Assembly: GCA_015767395.1 (NCBI GenBank)
Contig: JADWMI010000045.1
Location: forward strand, 1 to 12,664
Length of the DNA: 12,664 bases
Source of the DNA: Bacteroidota bacterium
GTDB lineage: Bacteria; Bacteroidota; Bacteroidia; Flavobacteriales; Flavobacteriaceae
Direction of reading: 5' to 3'
Shown: piece by piece, positions 1-8,407 of the stretch
How the letters are laid out: each line of letters begins with the position of its first letter
How positions within the stretch are numbered: position 1 is the stretch's first letter
Position numbers and translations under genes: made by a program
Notes under the pieces: generated by a model
Database searches by the model: none
The model's input: the letters and a program-made list of their open reading frames with translations, nothing else
Told to the model about the DNA's origin: nothing

Positions 1-15
1 ATAATAAAATATTTA

Positions 16-1533
16 ATGAATAATACATTTAAATTTTTTCGAAATACTGCTAAATATTTTTTGATAATATCTTTAATTGTTTCGTGCAATGGCTTAACAA
101 AAAAAGAAGGAGTTAAAGAAAATCTTGAAATTGAAATAAATAAAAAGCCAAACATACTATTAATATATGCCGATGATCAAGGGACTTTAGATGCCGGTTG
201 TTATGGCACTGAAGATATAAAAACACCAAATTTAGATGCTTTAGCTTCTCAAGGAATAAAATTTACGCAAGCATATGCACATACAGTTTGTTGTCCTTCA
301 AGGGCAGGTTTGTTAACTGGTAGAGCACCTCAAAGAAGTGGAGTGAACCAATGGACTTCTTGTAGTCCGGATGACAAAGAAGGACGGGTAATGGATTTAA
401 AGGAAATTACCATTGCTGAACATTTAAAAAAATACGATTATAAAACAGCACTTGTAGGAAAATGGCATTTAGGGGCAACGCTAGATCATGGTCCTTTAGA
501 TCAAGGTTTCGATGAGTTTTTTGGGTTTAGAGGTGGATTTATAGATTATTATACACATCGTTTTTTGCATGCAAAATGGCAAAAACCTCAATTTCACGAT
601 TTATATAGAGGTAAAGAAGAAATTTTTGAAGAGGGTAAATACTTTCCCGATATGCAAGTTTCGGAAGCAAATGAGTTTATAGAAAAAAATAAAGACGAAC
701 AGTTCTTTCTTTATTTACCTTTTAACTTACCTCATTATCCTGAGCAACCAGATTCTACGTTTGTTGAGCAATATAAAGATTTAAAGTGGCCAAGAAGTTC
801 TTACGCCCCAATGATTACCACTTTTGACAATAGAATGGGCCAAGTAATAGCAAAGTTAGATGAACTGGGGTTAAGAGAAAATACAATCATTATTTATATG
901 AGTGACAACGGGCACTCAACAGAAGATTACTACAATTGGGATGTCAGTTATGGCGGTAACGGCGGTGGTGGTTATACAGGTAAATGGCGGGGTGCCAAAG
1001 GAAGCTTTTTTGAAGGAGGCTTACGTGTGCCTGCGGTAATTAGTTACCCTAAGAAATTTTCAAAAAACGAATCAAGAGATCAGGCGATTTCAAATATGGA
1101 TATATTACCAACTATTTGTGAAATTTTAGAAATTCCGTTGCCTTCAAATAAATTAGATGGTAAAAGTGTTTTAAAGGTACTGGAATCTAATGAAGCAAAT
1201 TCTCCACACGAAGTAATGCATTGGATGTGGCAAGAAATGTGGGCGGTTAAAAAAGGAAACTGGAAATTAATTTTTGAAGGTCATGACACTACAGGGAAGT
1301 TTTCAAATCACCCAGAAAAAGAGTTCGATATGCCAGCATATTATTTAGCAAATTTAGAGGATGAAAACCCTGAAGAAGTGAATCATGTAGATGAATTTCC
1401 TGAAATAGTAAAAGAATTACAAGCGCTACATGAAGTATGGGCTCAAGATGTGTTTGAGGGATCAGGTTATCAAGACCCTAACAAAATTGAAGTAATTGAA
1501 ACCAAAGAAGGTAAAGGAACCACTAAATTATAA
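16..1533 (+). CDS. S1-family sulfatase, lipoprotein (sulfatase 1)
   Basis: Type I (formylglycine) sulfatase of 505 residues, hydrolysing a sulfate ester, probably on a sulfated polysaccharide fragment. The N-terminus has a charged start, a hydrophobic stretch (about residues 14-22) and a lipobox ending in Cys24, so it is predicted to be a lipid-anchored envelope protein. Visible active-site features are the metal-binding Asp pair D53-D54, the sulfatase signature C92-C-P-S-R96 whose first Cys would become formylglycine, GKWH (148-151), H240, SDNGH (296-300) and a lysine in TGKW (K323). A Gly-rich loop (313-319) precedes the C-terminal subdomain. It is the first gene visible of a three-sulfatase run, with 34 bp to the next. 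Only 15 bp lie upstream in the window, so no promoter can be judged. The ATG is chosen because it gives a complete signal peptide. Substrate and S1 subfamily are not determined; fucoidan is inferred from the fucose genes nearby. Confidence 0.93.
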   Translation: MNNTFKFFRNTAKYFLIISLIVSCNGLTKKEGVKENLEIEINKKPNILLIYADDQGTLDAGCYGTEDIKTPNLDALASQGIKFTQAYAHTVCCPSRAGLLTGRAPQRSGVNQWTSCSPDDKEGRVMDLKEITIAEHLKKYDYKTALVGKWHLGATLDHGPLDQGFDEFFGFRGGFIDYYTHRFLHAKWQKPQFHDLYRGKEEIFEEGKYFPDMQVSEANEFIEKNKDEQFFLYLPFNLPHYPEQPDSTFVEQYKDLKWPRSSYAPMITTFDNRMGQVIAKLDELGLRENTIIIYMSDNGHSTEDYYNWDVSYGGNGGGGYTGKWRGAKGSFFEGGLRVPAVISYPKKFSKNESRDQAISNMDILPTICEILEIPLPSNKLDGKSVLKVLESNEANSPHEVMHWMWQEMWAVKKGNWKLIFEGHDTTGKFSNHPEKEFDMPAYYLANLEDENPEEVNHVDEFPEIVKELQALHEVWAQDVFEGSGYQDPNKIEVIETKEGKGTTKL

Positions 1534-1567
1534 TTTGGGGTTTATAAAATTAAAGAAGTAAAAAAAT

Positions 1568-3175
1568 ATGAATTCAATAAAGTCATTATTAATATTAAGC
1601 ATTTGTATCGTTGGAGTTTGTCTGGTTGGATGCAAAAATGAAGTAAAAAAAGTAGAGAAATCAAGTGAGGAAACAAGACCCAATATATTGTATATCATGT
1701 CTGATGATCACGCTTCAAATGCCATTAGTGCTTATGGTTCAAGATTGAAAGATATTGCGCCAACACCAAATATTGATAGAATTGCAAAAGAAGGAATATT
1801 AATGGAGAATGTGTTTTGTACCAACTCCATTTGTACACCAAGTAGAGCTGTTATTATGACTGGAAAATATAGTCAAAACAATGGTGTTAAAACCTTGGAT
1901 GATGATTTTGATAAAGAACAAGAAAATGTTGCCAAAATTCTTCAAAAATCTGGTTATCAAACGGCAATGATTGGAAAGTGGCATTTACATACAGAGCCAA
2001 CAGGATTTGATTATTACAATGTTTTACCAGGGCAAGGAAAATATAAAAACCCTGTGTTAAAAGAAATTGGGAAGCCTTGGAAAGATCATAAAAAAGGTGG
2101 AGAGGAATACAAAGGTTACGTTACGGATGTAATTACGGATGAAACTATTAAGTGGCTGGATGGAAGAGATAAAGAAAAACCATTTTTCTTAATGTCTCAT
2201 CATAAAGCGCCACATGGATTATGGGAGTATGCTGAAAGACATGCCGATTTATTTAAAGATGTTCATATTCCTGAACCTGAGAGTTTATGGGACGATAAAA
2301 ATCACGGACCGTTGAACGGTGAAAAGTATGGGTCTTCAATTTCAGATAGATATGCTACTCGTAACATGTTAGATCAAGTAACAAAAGGGAAATGGCCAAC
2401 AGGAAATTTAGATCCTGCGGGAATGACTCATAAAGAGTTGGTAAGTGCGACCTATCAAAAATATTTAAAAGACTATTTAAGAACAGCTGCTGCAATAGAT
2501 GAAAATGTTGGAAGGATGCTAGACTATTTAGATGAAAATGGACTTACAGAAAATACAATTATAATCTATACCTCTGATCAAGGACAGTTTTTAGGAGAGC
2601 ATGATTATTTCGACAAGCGTTGGATGTATGAAGAGTCTTTAAGAATGCCTTTTGTAATGCGTTATCCAAAAGAAATTAAGCCAAACCAGAAAAATTCTGA
2701 TATGACTTTAAACGTAGATTTTGCACCTACTTTTTTAGATTATGCAGGAGTTGAGGAGATTCCAGAAAATATGCAGGGTAAAAGTTTTAGAGAGAATGTA
2801 AAAGGGAACACAAGTGCAGATTGGAGAACCTCCATGTATTATCGCTATTGGATGCATATGGCACATCATTACAATCCGGCTCATTATGGAATTAGAACCG
2901 AGGATTATAAACTTATTTTCTTTTATGGGTTGCCATTAGATGCTACAAATAAAAGTTCAAGAGATGAGTTTCATAAAATACCTACAGAACCATATTGGGA
3001 ATTATATGACTTGAAAAACGATCCTAATGAAATGAACAATTTGTATGAAAATCTTGAGTATTCAGAGATCGTAAAAAATTTAAAAGATGAATTATTGGAG
3101 TTAAAAGAGGAAACCGGTGATACGGATGAAAAATATCCTGAATTAATTGAAGTAAGAGAACAATATTGGAATTAA
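1568..3175 (+). CDS. S1-family sulfatase, lipoprotein (sulfatase 2)
   Basis: Sulfatase of 535 residues with a lipoprotein signal peptide (lipobox LVGC, lipidated Cys22). Active-site elements are D46-D47-H48, C89-T-P-S-R93 (Cys89 to formylglycine), GKWH (136-139), the SHHKAPH segment (210-216), the metal-binding pair seen as D337-Q338 instead of the common Asp-Asn, and K350 in the DKRWMYEES block. The C-terminal part has a long aromatic segment, YYRYWMHMAH (424-433), and ends with the WELYDLKNDP-type motif typical of many polysaccharide sulfatases. It is a clear paralogue of the minus-strand sulfatase at 5106-6743. The general layout resembles sulfatase subfamilies that include fucoidan exo-sulfatases (SulfAtlas S1_17) and GlcNAc-6-sulfatases (S1_11). 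That assignment is from memory and uncertain. Only 9 bp separate it from the next gene, so cotranscription and perhaps translational coupling are likely. Confidence 0.93.
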   Translation: MNSIKSLLILSICIVGVCLVGCKNEVKKVEKSSEETRPNILYIMSDDHASNAISAYGSRLKDIAPTPNIDRIAKEGILMENVFCTNSICTPSRAVIMTGKYSQNNGVKTLDDDFDKEQENVAKILQKSGYQTAMIGKWHLHTEPTGFDYYNVLPGQGKYKNPVLKEIGKPWKDHKKGGEEYKGYVTDVITDETIKWLDGRDKEKPFFLMSHHKAPHGLWEYAERHADLFKDVHIPEPESLWDDKNHGPLNGEKYGSSISDRYATRNMLDQVTKGKWPTGNLDPAGMTHKELVSATYQKYLKDYLRTAAAIDENVGRMLDYLDENGLTENTIIIYTSDQGQFLGEHDYFDKRWMYEESLRMPFVMRYPKEIKPNQKNSDMTLNVDFAPTFLDYAGVEEIPENMQGKSFRENVKGNTSADWRTSMYYRYWMHMAHHYNPAHYGIRTEDYKLIFFYGLPLDATNKSSRDEFHKIPTEPYWELYDLKNDPNEMNNLYENLEYSEIVKNLKDELLELKEETGDTDEKYPELIEVREQYWN

Positions 3176-3184
3176 AAAAATATT

Positions 3185-4702
3185 ATGAAAAAAATGAACA
3201 TTAAAAAACGGTTTAAATTTATCTTAATAATAGTATTCTTGAGTTTGCTTACTATTAGTTGCAATACTAAAAAAGAAAAAGTAGGGGCTGATAAAATTGA
3301 TGTAAAGAAGCCTAATATATTGTTTCTTTTAACCGATGATCATAGTTTTAATACTATAAATGCACTTGGAAATAAAGAAGTCTTTACGCCAAATATTGAT
3401 CGATTGGTAGATGCAGGTACTGCTTTCACCCACGCGCATATTATGGGAGGGAATACTGGAGCCATTTGTATGCCTAGTAGAGCTATGATTATGACAAGTA
3501 ACTTTGTCAATCGTTTAGATTATACTGCAGCGGGTGCAATAGGACCGAATGAAGTTACATTGCCTCAAACTTTAAAAAATGCTGGTTATGAAACTTTTGG
3601 AACTGGTAAATGGCATAATAACCCACCAGCATTTGCAAAATCATTTACCGACGGAGGAAATATTTTTATGGGCGGAATGAGTAATCATTTAAAAGTTCCA
3701 ATTCATGATTTTGATGAGACTGGTAAGTATAAAAAAGATAAAGCATATATAACAAATACATTTTCGAGTGTATTGTTTAGCGATGCAGCCATTAATAAAC
3801 TAAAAACATATAAAAAAGAAGACCCTTTCTTTATGTATGTCGCTTTTTCTTCTCCACATGACCCTAGAATGGCTCCTGAAGAATATACTAATAAATATAA
3901 AACAGAGGACATATCATTACCTAAAAACTTTATGCCAGGACATCCTTTTGATAATGGAGAGTTAATAATTCGAGATGAGAATTTATTGCCTTTTCCTAGA
4001 ACAGAAGATGCTGTTAAAGGTGAAATAGCCTCTTACTACGCTATGATTTCGGAAGTTGATGCCAATATTGGACGAATTTTAGACGCACTTGAAGAAAGTG
4101 GGAAAGCAGACAATACGATAGTCATTTTGGCGGGTGATAATGGATTAGCAGTTGGGCAACATGGGCTTATAGGAAAACAAAATTTATATGATCATAGTAT
4201 ACGCGTTCCTTTGATTTTTAAAGGGCCTGGTATTCAAAAAGGAGTACGAACATCTAGTTTGGTTTACCTTAATGATTTGTATCCAACAATAACTGAATTG
4301 GTAGGAGTCGAAAATCCTAAAGCGTTAGATGGAACCAGTTTAGTTCCGATTTTAAATAAACCTAATAAAAAAGTTCGTGAGTCCGTATTTTATCTATATA
4401 AAAACTTTCAAAGAGGTGTTAGAACTAAAGATTGGAAATTGATTCAATACTTAGTGAAGGGTAAAAAAACAACGCAATTGTTTAAGATAGATGAAGATCC
4501 TCTTGAAATGAACAATTTAGCTTACAATCCTGAGTATAAAGAAAAGGTATTGGAAATGAATGTTTTATTGAAAGAATGGATTGAAAAAAGTGGAGATAAG
4601 GTAAATTTAGATGCGCCTGATTGGGGCGTTCCTGTAATAAAATCTTGGGAAACCACTAGAAGAGAGCAGGGGAAGAGTCTTGATTTTAAAGGGGGACATT
4701 AA
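3185..4702 (+). CDS. S1-family sulfatase, lipoprotein (sulfatase 3)
   Basis: Sulfatase of 505 residues, only distantly like its two plus-strand neighbours. The signal peptide has a basic start, a hydrophobic core (about residues 11-23) and lipobox TISC with Cys26. Active-site features are D51-D52-H53, C95-M-P-S-R99 (Cys95 to formylglycine), GKWH (141-144), SPHD (H225), GDNG (317-320) and K331. The signature continues MIMTS where most sulfatases have LTG, so the last position of the extended signature is changed while the Cys and Arg are kept. The protein ends in a Trp- and Lys-rich tail without extra domains. The start at 3185 is nine bases after the previous stop. A second ATG three codons downstream would also keep the signal peptide. 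It is the last gene of the plus-strand run and is followed by a hairpin terminator. Substrate unknown; a sulfated fucan is likely from context. Confidence 0.92.
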   Translation: MKKMNIKKRFKFILIIVFLSLLTISCNTKKEKVGADKIDVKKPNILFLLTDDHSFNTINALGNKEVFTPNIDRLVDAGTAFTHAHIMGGNTGAICMPSRAMIMTSNFVNRLDYTAAGAIGPNEVTLPQTLKNAGYETFGTGKWHNNPPAFAKSFTDGGNIFMGGMSNHLKVPIHDFDETGKYKKDKAYITNTFSSVLFSDAAINKLKTYKKEDPFFMYVAFSSPHDPRMAPEEYTNKYKTEDISLPKNFMPGHPFDNGELIIRDENLLPFPRTEDAVKGEIASYYAMISEVDANIGRILDALEESGKADNTIVILAGDNGLAVGQHGLIGKQNLYDHSIRVPLIFKGPGIQKGVRTSSLVYLNDLYPTITELVGVENPKALDGTSLVPILNKPNKKVRESVFYLYKNFQRGVRTKDWKLIQYLVKGKKTTQLFKIDEDPLEMNNLAYNPEYKEKVLEMNVLLKEWIEKSGDKVNLDAPDWGVPVIKSWETTRREQGKSLDFKGGH

Positions 4703-4734
4703 TAACATTTGTTAGTGAATTCAATTTTAATAAT

Positions 4735-4768
4735 AAACACATATCATGCGAAATGATATGTGTTTTTT
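4735..4768 (+). terminator. Rho-independent terminator of the sulfatase operon
   Basis: A perfect 13-bp inverted repeat (4735-4747 with 4753-4765) around the 5-nt loop GCGAA, followed by a run of T that ends at 4768. It begins 32 bp after the stop codon of sulfatase 3, the expected place for the 3' end of the plus-strand operon. The A-run at the 5' side mirrors the T-run, so it might also act in reverse. Confidence 0.85.
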
Positions 4769-5020
4769 GTTTTGGACGGCTTCCAATAGTTGGAAAGATG
4801 AAAATTAGTTTTAAGAGTTATTTTGGATATATTGATTTGTCTAAATAAGTAGAATTACACTAGTACTGTTAGTTTATAAAAGACAGCAATAATCAACTTA
4901 ATTAGGAAGTTTTAGGTGAACCATTTTTGTGTTTGAATTACTATTCTATAGGATTCATATTTCTGTAATACAGGAGTTTGTTGTGCTATTGGGGTCTAAG
5001 TTGGAAGAATCTATTAGAAC
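4769..5020. other. Gene-free stretch between convergent operons
   Basis: About 250 bp between the two terminators (the whole gene-free region is 4703-5105). No convincing coding sequence, RNA gene, promoter or mobile-element end was found on either strand. The only structure seen is a small inverted repeat, TTCCAA-TAG-TTGGAA, at 4781-4795, with no partner signal. One open frame runs from 4929 into the antisense of the fourth sulfatase, but it crosses the 40-bp palindrome and is not credible. The stretch may be decayed sequence. Confidence 0.6.
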
Positions 5021-5060
5021 AAAAAAGAAGGGTAACTTAATTAAGTTACCCTTCTTTTTT
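5021..5060. terminator. Perfect 40-bp palindrome, bidirectional terminator
   Basis: Positions 5021-5040 and 5041-5060 are exact reverse complements with no spacer. The outer ends are A6 and T6, and the core is a GAAGGGTAACTTAA arm. On either strand the transcript would form a stable stem ending in a U-run (the innermost bases would form the loop). It lies 45 bp past the stop of the minus-strand sulfatase and so is probably the end of that operon. Its symmetry means it could also stop read-through from the plus-strand operon. Confidence 0.85.
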
Positions 5061-5105
5061 TACTGCATTTCATTCATCGTATTAATTGGAAATACCTTTA
5101 GAAAA

Positions 5106-6743
5106 TTAATCGTTCCAATGTGCGTCTATCACTTCTTGAATTTCAGGATATACACTATCGTCTTCTTTAACTTCTTTACGTATATTTTCTAAACGAGATT
5201 TTAAATCTTTTATAACGTCTGCATAAGCCGCGTCATTATAAATATTATTCATCTCCTTTGGGTCATTTTTCAAATCGTACAGTTCCCAAGCAACTGGTGT
5301 TTTAATATAAGATAACGAAGATGGGTGATTTGCCCATTTTTGAGCTTTATTATTTCTTGTTTTGTAATCTCTTCCATAGAAGAAAATTAACTTAAAATCT
5401 TTAGTTCTAACACCAAAATGAGCAGGATTGCTGTGTTTATGAGCCATATGCATCCAATAACGGTAATAAGTTTCCTGTTGCCAGCCTTCAGGCTCTTTTC
5501 CTGTTTCTAATACTTCTTTAAAACTAGAACCTTGCATATATTCAGGCGTTTTTCCACCAGCCAACTCAATAATTGTTGGTGCAAAGTCTGTATTGTTTAT
5601 AATAGCATCGGTACGTGAACCCGCTTTAATCATTTTAGGGTAACGAACTAAGAATGGCATTCTCATGGATTCTTCATACATCCAACGTTTGTCAATATAA
5701 TCGTGTTCACCTAGCATAAATCCTTGATCTCCTGTGTAAATAATAATGGTGTTGTCCATTAAATCTTCTTTTTCAAGATAATCGAACAAACGCTTTACAT
5801 TGTCATCAACACCTTTTACACATCGTAAATAACGTTTTAGATATTCTTGATATGCTAATTTTTTATATTCAGGATCAGGAATGTTTGGATCTATTTCCAT
5901 ATGCATCCCCATATTGCGAATAATATTTCTATGACCTACTGAAGATCCAATAGTATCCATCATAGCATCGTTGTATCCTCTGGTTGCGATTGAACCATTC
6001 CCTGTGTTGTCCCATAAACTCGCTGGTTCTGGAATTTCAACATCTGCTAAATAATCATCATATCGTTTCGCATGTTCAAAGAAATCATGAGGGGCTTTAA
6101 AGTGATGCATTAAAAAGAAAGGTTTTGAGGTATCTCTTTTTTCAGCCAACCATTCTAAAGATTTATCCATAATGACGTCAGATGAATGCCCTTCATAAGT
6201 TGTGGCGTTCACTTCACGATTTAGTCCTTGTTCAAATCGCAATGTTCTTTTTTCTCCAGTTTCTTCACTGCTATAAAGTGTTGGGTTGTGGTAGTCTCCC
6301 TGACCAGGAAGCACATTGTAATAATCGAAAGCTTCAGGCGCTTCTTTTAAATGCCACTTACCAATAACAGCCGTATTGTACCCTAGTTTTTTCATTTCAT
6401 GGGCTAAATATTGGCGATCTGGAGGTAAAATACCCCCTAAATCTTTTACACCATTAACCTGACCATATTGTCCTGTCATGATACTAGCACGAGAAGGCGT
6501 GCAAATTGAATTTGTGCAAAATGCATTTTCAAATAAGATCCCTTCATTTCCTATCCTATCAATAGTAGGCGTAGGATTTAATTTGGCTAATCTGCTACCG
6601 TATACTCCAAATCCTTGAGTGGTATGGTCATCAGACATGATATAGATGATATTCGGTTTTTTTTGTTCTTTAACTTTTTCTTTTTGTGCGCAAGCAATAA
6701 AGTTGCCACTAATAAGAATCAAGATTAGAATATATTTTTTCAT
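5106..6743 (-). CDS. S1-family sulfatase, lipoprotein (sulfatase 4)
   Basis: Sulfatase of 545 residues, the last gene of the minus-strand fucose operon. A short signal peptide ends in lipobox FIAC (Cys18). Active-site elements are D38-D39-H40, C81-T-P-S-R85 (Cys81 to formylglycine), GKWH (128-131), MHHFKAPH (212-219), D339-Q340 as the second metal pair, and K352 in DKRWMYEES. It shares with sulfatase 2 the identical run FCTNSICTPSR, the NVLPGQG loop, the DKRWMYEES block and the YYRYWMHMAH segment. The two are therefore paralogues of one subfamily, probably acting on related linkages. It differs by a longer insert around 155-180 and another near 460-480. Its start lies six bp after the cupin stop, so it is cotranscribed with fucose uptake and oxidation genes. 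That is the strongest local evidence that the sulfatases act on a fucose-containing glycan. A bidirectional terminator follows. Confidence 0.93.
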   Translation of the reverse strand: MKKYILILILISGNFIACAQKEKVKEQKKPNIIYIMSDDHTTQGFGVYGSRLAKLNPTPTIDRIGNEGILFENAFCTNSICTPSRASIMTGQYGQVNGVKDLGGILPPDRQYLAHEMKKLGYNTAVIGKWHLKEAPEAFDYYNVLPGQGDYHNPTLYSSEETGEKRTLRFEQGLNREVNATTYEGHSSDVIMDKSLEWLAEKRDTSKPFFLMHHFKAPHDFFEHAKRYDDYLADVEIPEPASLWDNTGNGSIATRGYNDAMMDTIGSSVGHRNIIRNMGMHMEIDPNIPDPEYKKLAYQEYLKRYLRCVKGVDDNVKRLFDYLEKEDLMDNTIIIYTGDQGFMLGEHDYIDKRWMYEESMRMPFLVRYPKMIKAGSRTDAIINNTDFAPTIIELAGGKTPEYMQGSSFKEVLETGKEPEGWQQETYYRYWMHMAHKHSNPAHFGVRTKDFKLIFFYGRDYKTRNNKAQKWANHPSSLSYIKTPVAWELYDLKNDPKEMNNIYNDAAYADVIKDLKSRLENIRKEVKEDDSVYPEIQEVIDAHWND

Positions 6744-6749
6744 TTAGAT

Positions 6750-7280
6750 CTATTTAAGTGTATTAGAATCAAATGCATCATTAATTGAAATAAAATCTTT
6801 TTCTTCAAGATTTACAACAATACAATCATTTGCATACGTGCGTTCAGGTAAATTAATTAAAACGTTTGCAGGTTTTTCATTTGGAGTAAAAGGTCCCCAA
6901 TGCCAAACGCCTGGTTTAATAGTAATAGCTGTTCCCTGAGGAACATAAAATACGCGCATTTTGTCCAAAGGAATATCACCCTTGCTTGCTGTTGCAGGAG
7001 CAACCTGTAATAAGATGTCATTGTCTAATGGAAGTACAACTTCTCCACATGAAGAGTGATATTCCAATATATCAATGATAAGTGGGCGTTTTTCAACCCT
7101 ACAGCAAGAGTAACTCCAATTTTGATTTGGAGTTACATCTATTTGTAATTGGTCACGAAAAAACTCAACTGGAGGTGCACCTAATTTGTCATCAGAAGGG
7201 TTTATTAAATTGGAAAATGTTCCAAATGGTTTATACGCTTCTAATGTTAATTTCTCAACTTTTATCTCTCTAACTACCAT
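6750..7280 (-). CDS. AllA-like cupin (ureidoglycolate lyase family)
   Basis: A 176-residue protein resembling the ureidoglycolate lyase (AllA) cupin family. It has an N-terminal EAYKPFG motif (14-20), a central EYH...GE segment (H75, E80) matching the family's first metal/substrate site, PxGTAxxxxPGVWHW (about 114-128, H127), and a terminal RTYANDC segment (147-153). AllA cleaves ureidoglycolate to glyoxylate and urea, but no purine or ureide genes are nearby. Its place between an alcohol dehydrogenase and a sulfatase suggests work on a fucose-derived hydroxy- or keto-acid; this is inference. An in-frame extension to 7322 starts at TTG and overlaps the dehydrogenase end by 20 bp. The ATG at 7280 is preferred because it leaves a 22-bp gap and starts just before the conserved domain. 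Stop is TAG, six bp before sulfatase 4. Family moderately sure, substrate unknown. Confidence 0.75.
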   Translation of the reverse strand: MVVREIKVEKLTLEAYKPFGTFSNLINPSDDKLGAPPVEFFRDQLQIDVTPNQNWSYSCCRVEKRPLIIDILEYHSSCGEVVLPLDNDILLQVAPATASKGDIPLDKMRVFYVPQGTAITIKPGVWHWGPFTPNEKPANVLINLPERTYANDCIVVNLEEKDFISINDAFDSNTLK

Positions 7281-7302
7281 GTTTTTTTGTGAATTATAAT
7301 AT

Positions 7303-8376
7303 TTATTTGATTTCTTCGTCAAAAACCACTGCTACTTTACCACATTTTCCACCATCCATTAATTCGTAGGCTTTGTCTACATCCTGAATGCTGAAACGGT
7401 GTGTAACTAAGTCTTCAGGATGTATTCCCCATCGTACGATACGCTCCACCAATTCTTCCATTCTCCAAATATTGGTTACCCAAGATCCGTGTATAGAAAT
7501 TTGGTCATGAATAATGTCTGGACTAGGATTGAACTCAACAGTTCCTCCTTCACCAATCATCACCATTTTACCCCACTGACGTGTAGCTCTAATACAAAGT
7601 TGACGACCTAAAGTATGACCAGAACAATCTACAGTACGCTCAAAACCTTTTCCTGCGTATGATTCACCTCTAACATTTGCCAAGGCTTCTTCATTTGATA
7701 AAAATACAGCATCGGCTAGTCCTAATTCCATTGCTAAATCACAACGTTCTTGTACCGTATCAACAGCAACAATTTTAGAAGCTCCCAAAGCTTTCGCCAA
7801 CATACAAGCAGCTAATCCAACTGGTCCTAAACCAACAATTAAAACTTGATCGTTCCCACTAATTCCAATTTTTTCAAGTCCTTCATAAACGGTTCCGAAA
7901 CCACAAGCGACTTGTGCTCCATCAACATATGATAATTCGTCTGGTAACATAACACAGTCTTTTTCATCTGCTAAAATATATTGAGCCATTCCACCATCAC
8001 GTTGCCATCCGTAGGCAGCACGTGTTTCGCTAGAACAAGAAATCATATAACCTCTTCTACAATCGTTACATACACCACATCCTGAAATATGGTATAAAAT
8101 TACTCTGTCTCCTGCTTTAAATCTTTTGGTGTTTTCACCAACCGCTTCAATTTGACCACAAGGTTCATGACCTGCAATCTTATTTTGATATGCTTCAGGT
8201 CCTTTACCTAAATGCTCACGATAAATTGCACGAATATCACTACCGCAAATGGTAGACGCTTTCGTGCGAAGTAGTACTTGTCCTGGCCCCGGAGTAGGAA
8301 CCTCAACTTCTTGCATATTAACAGTACTGTTTCCTGGAAGGTATGCCGCCTTCATTTTAGTTTCTATTTGACACAT
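7303..8376 (-). CDS. Zinc-dependent medium-chain alcohol dehydrogenase
   Basis: A 357-residue medium-chain dehydrogenase/reductase (GroES-like N-domain plus Rossmann domain). Catalytic zinc ligands are visible as C44 (in ICGSD) and H70-E71 (AGHE). The structural zinc site is C100, C103, C106 and C114. The nucleotide-binding motif is GLGPVG (182-187), and D206 at the end of the second strand (VAVD) argues for NAD(H) over NADP(H). Expected to be cytoplasmic. Within the fucose operon it may oxidise a hydroxyl of a fuconate-derived intermediate, such as 2-keto-3-deoxy-L-fuconate, or handle lactaldehyde. In characterised oxidative fucose pathways the former step is usually done by a short-chain dehydrogenase, so this role is only a candidate. 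A second ATG at codon 8 (8355) is an equally plausible start because family members often begin at MKAA. The upstream reductase ends 31 bp away. Confidence 0.88.
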   Translation of the reverse strand: MCQIETKMKAAYLPGNSTVNMQEVEVPTPGPGQVLLRTKASTICGSDIRAIYREHLGKGPEAYQNKIAGHEPCGQIEAVGENTKRFKAGDRVILYHISGCGVCNDCRRGYMISCSSETRAAYGWQRDGGMAQYILADEKDCVMLPDELSYVDGAQVACGFGTVYEGLEKIGISGNDQVLIVGLGPVGLAACMLAKALGASKIVAVDTVQERCDLAMELGLADAVFLSNEEALANVRGESYAGKGFERTVDCSGHTLGRQLCIRATRQWGKMVMIGEGGTVEFNPSPDIIHDQISIHGSWVTNIWRMEELVERIVRWGIHPEDLVTHRFSIQDVDKAYELMDGGKCGKVAVVFDEEIK

Positions 8377-8407
8377 ATTGACTTAATTTTAAATATTATT
8401 TATTGAA

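Noticed and set aside
4781..4795. Small dyad TTCCAA-TAG-TTGGAA as an operator
   Set aside because: It has six-base arms in AT-rich non-coding DNA between convergent operons, with no gene to control.
4929..5192. Open frame of 87 codons on the plus strand
   Set aside because: It runs through the palindromic terminator and into the antisense of sulfatase 4, and has low-complexity hydrophobic residues with no recognisable domain.
6750..7280. A true ureide degradation gene
   Set aside because: No allantoin or purine genes are present, and the gene is embedded in a fucose operon with close spacing on both sides.
6750..7322. Longer form of the cupin starting upstream
   Set aside because: It would use TTG, overlap the dehydrogenase 3' end by 20 bp and add a Lys/Asn-rich stretch with no family similarity. 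The ATG at 7280 fits better.
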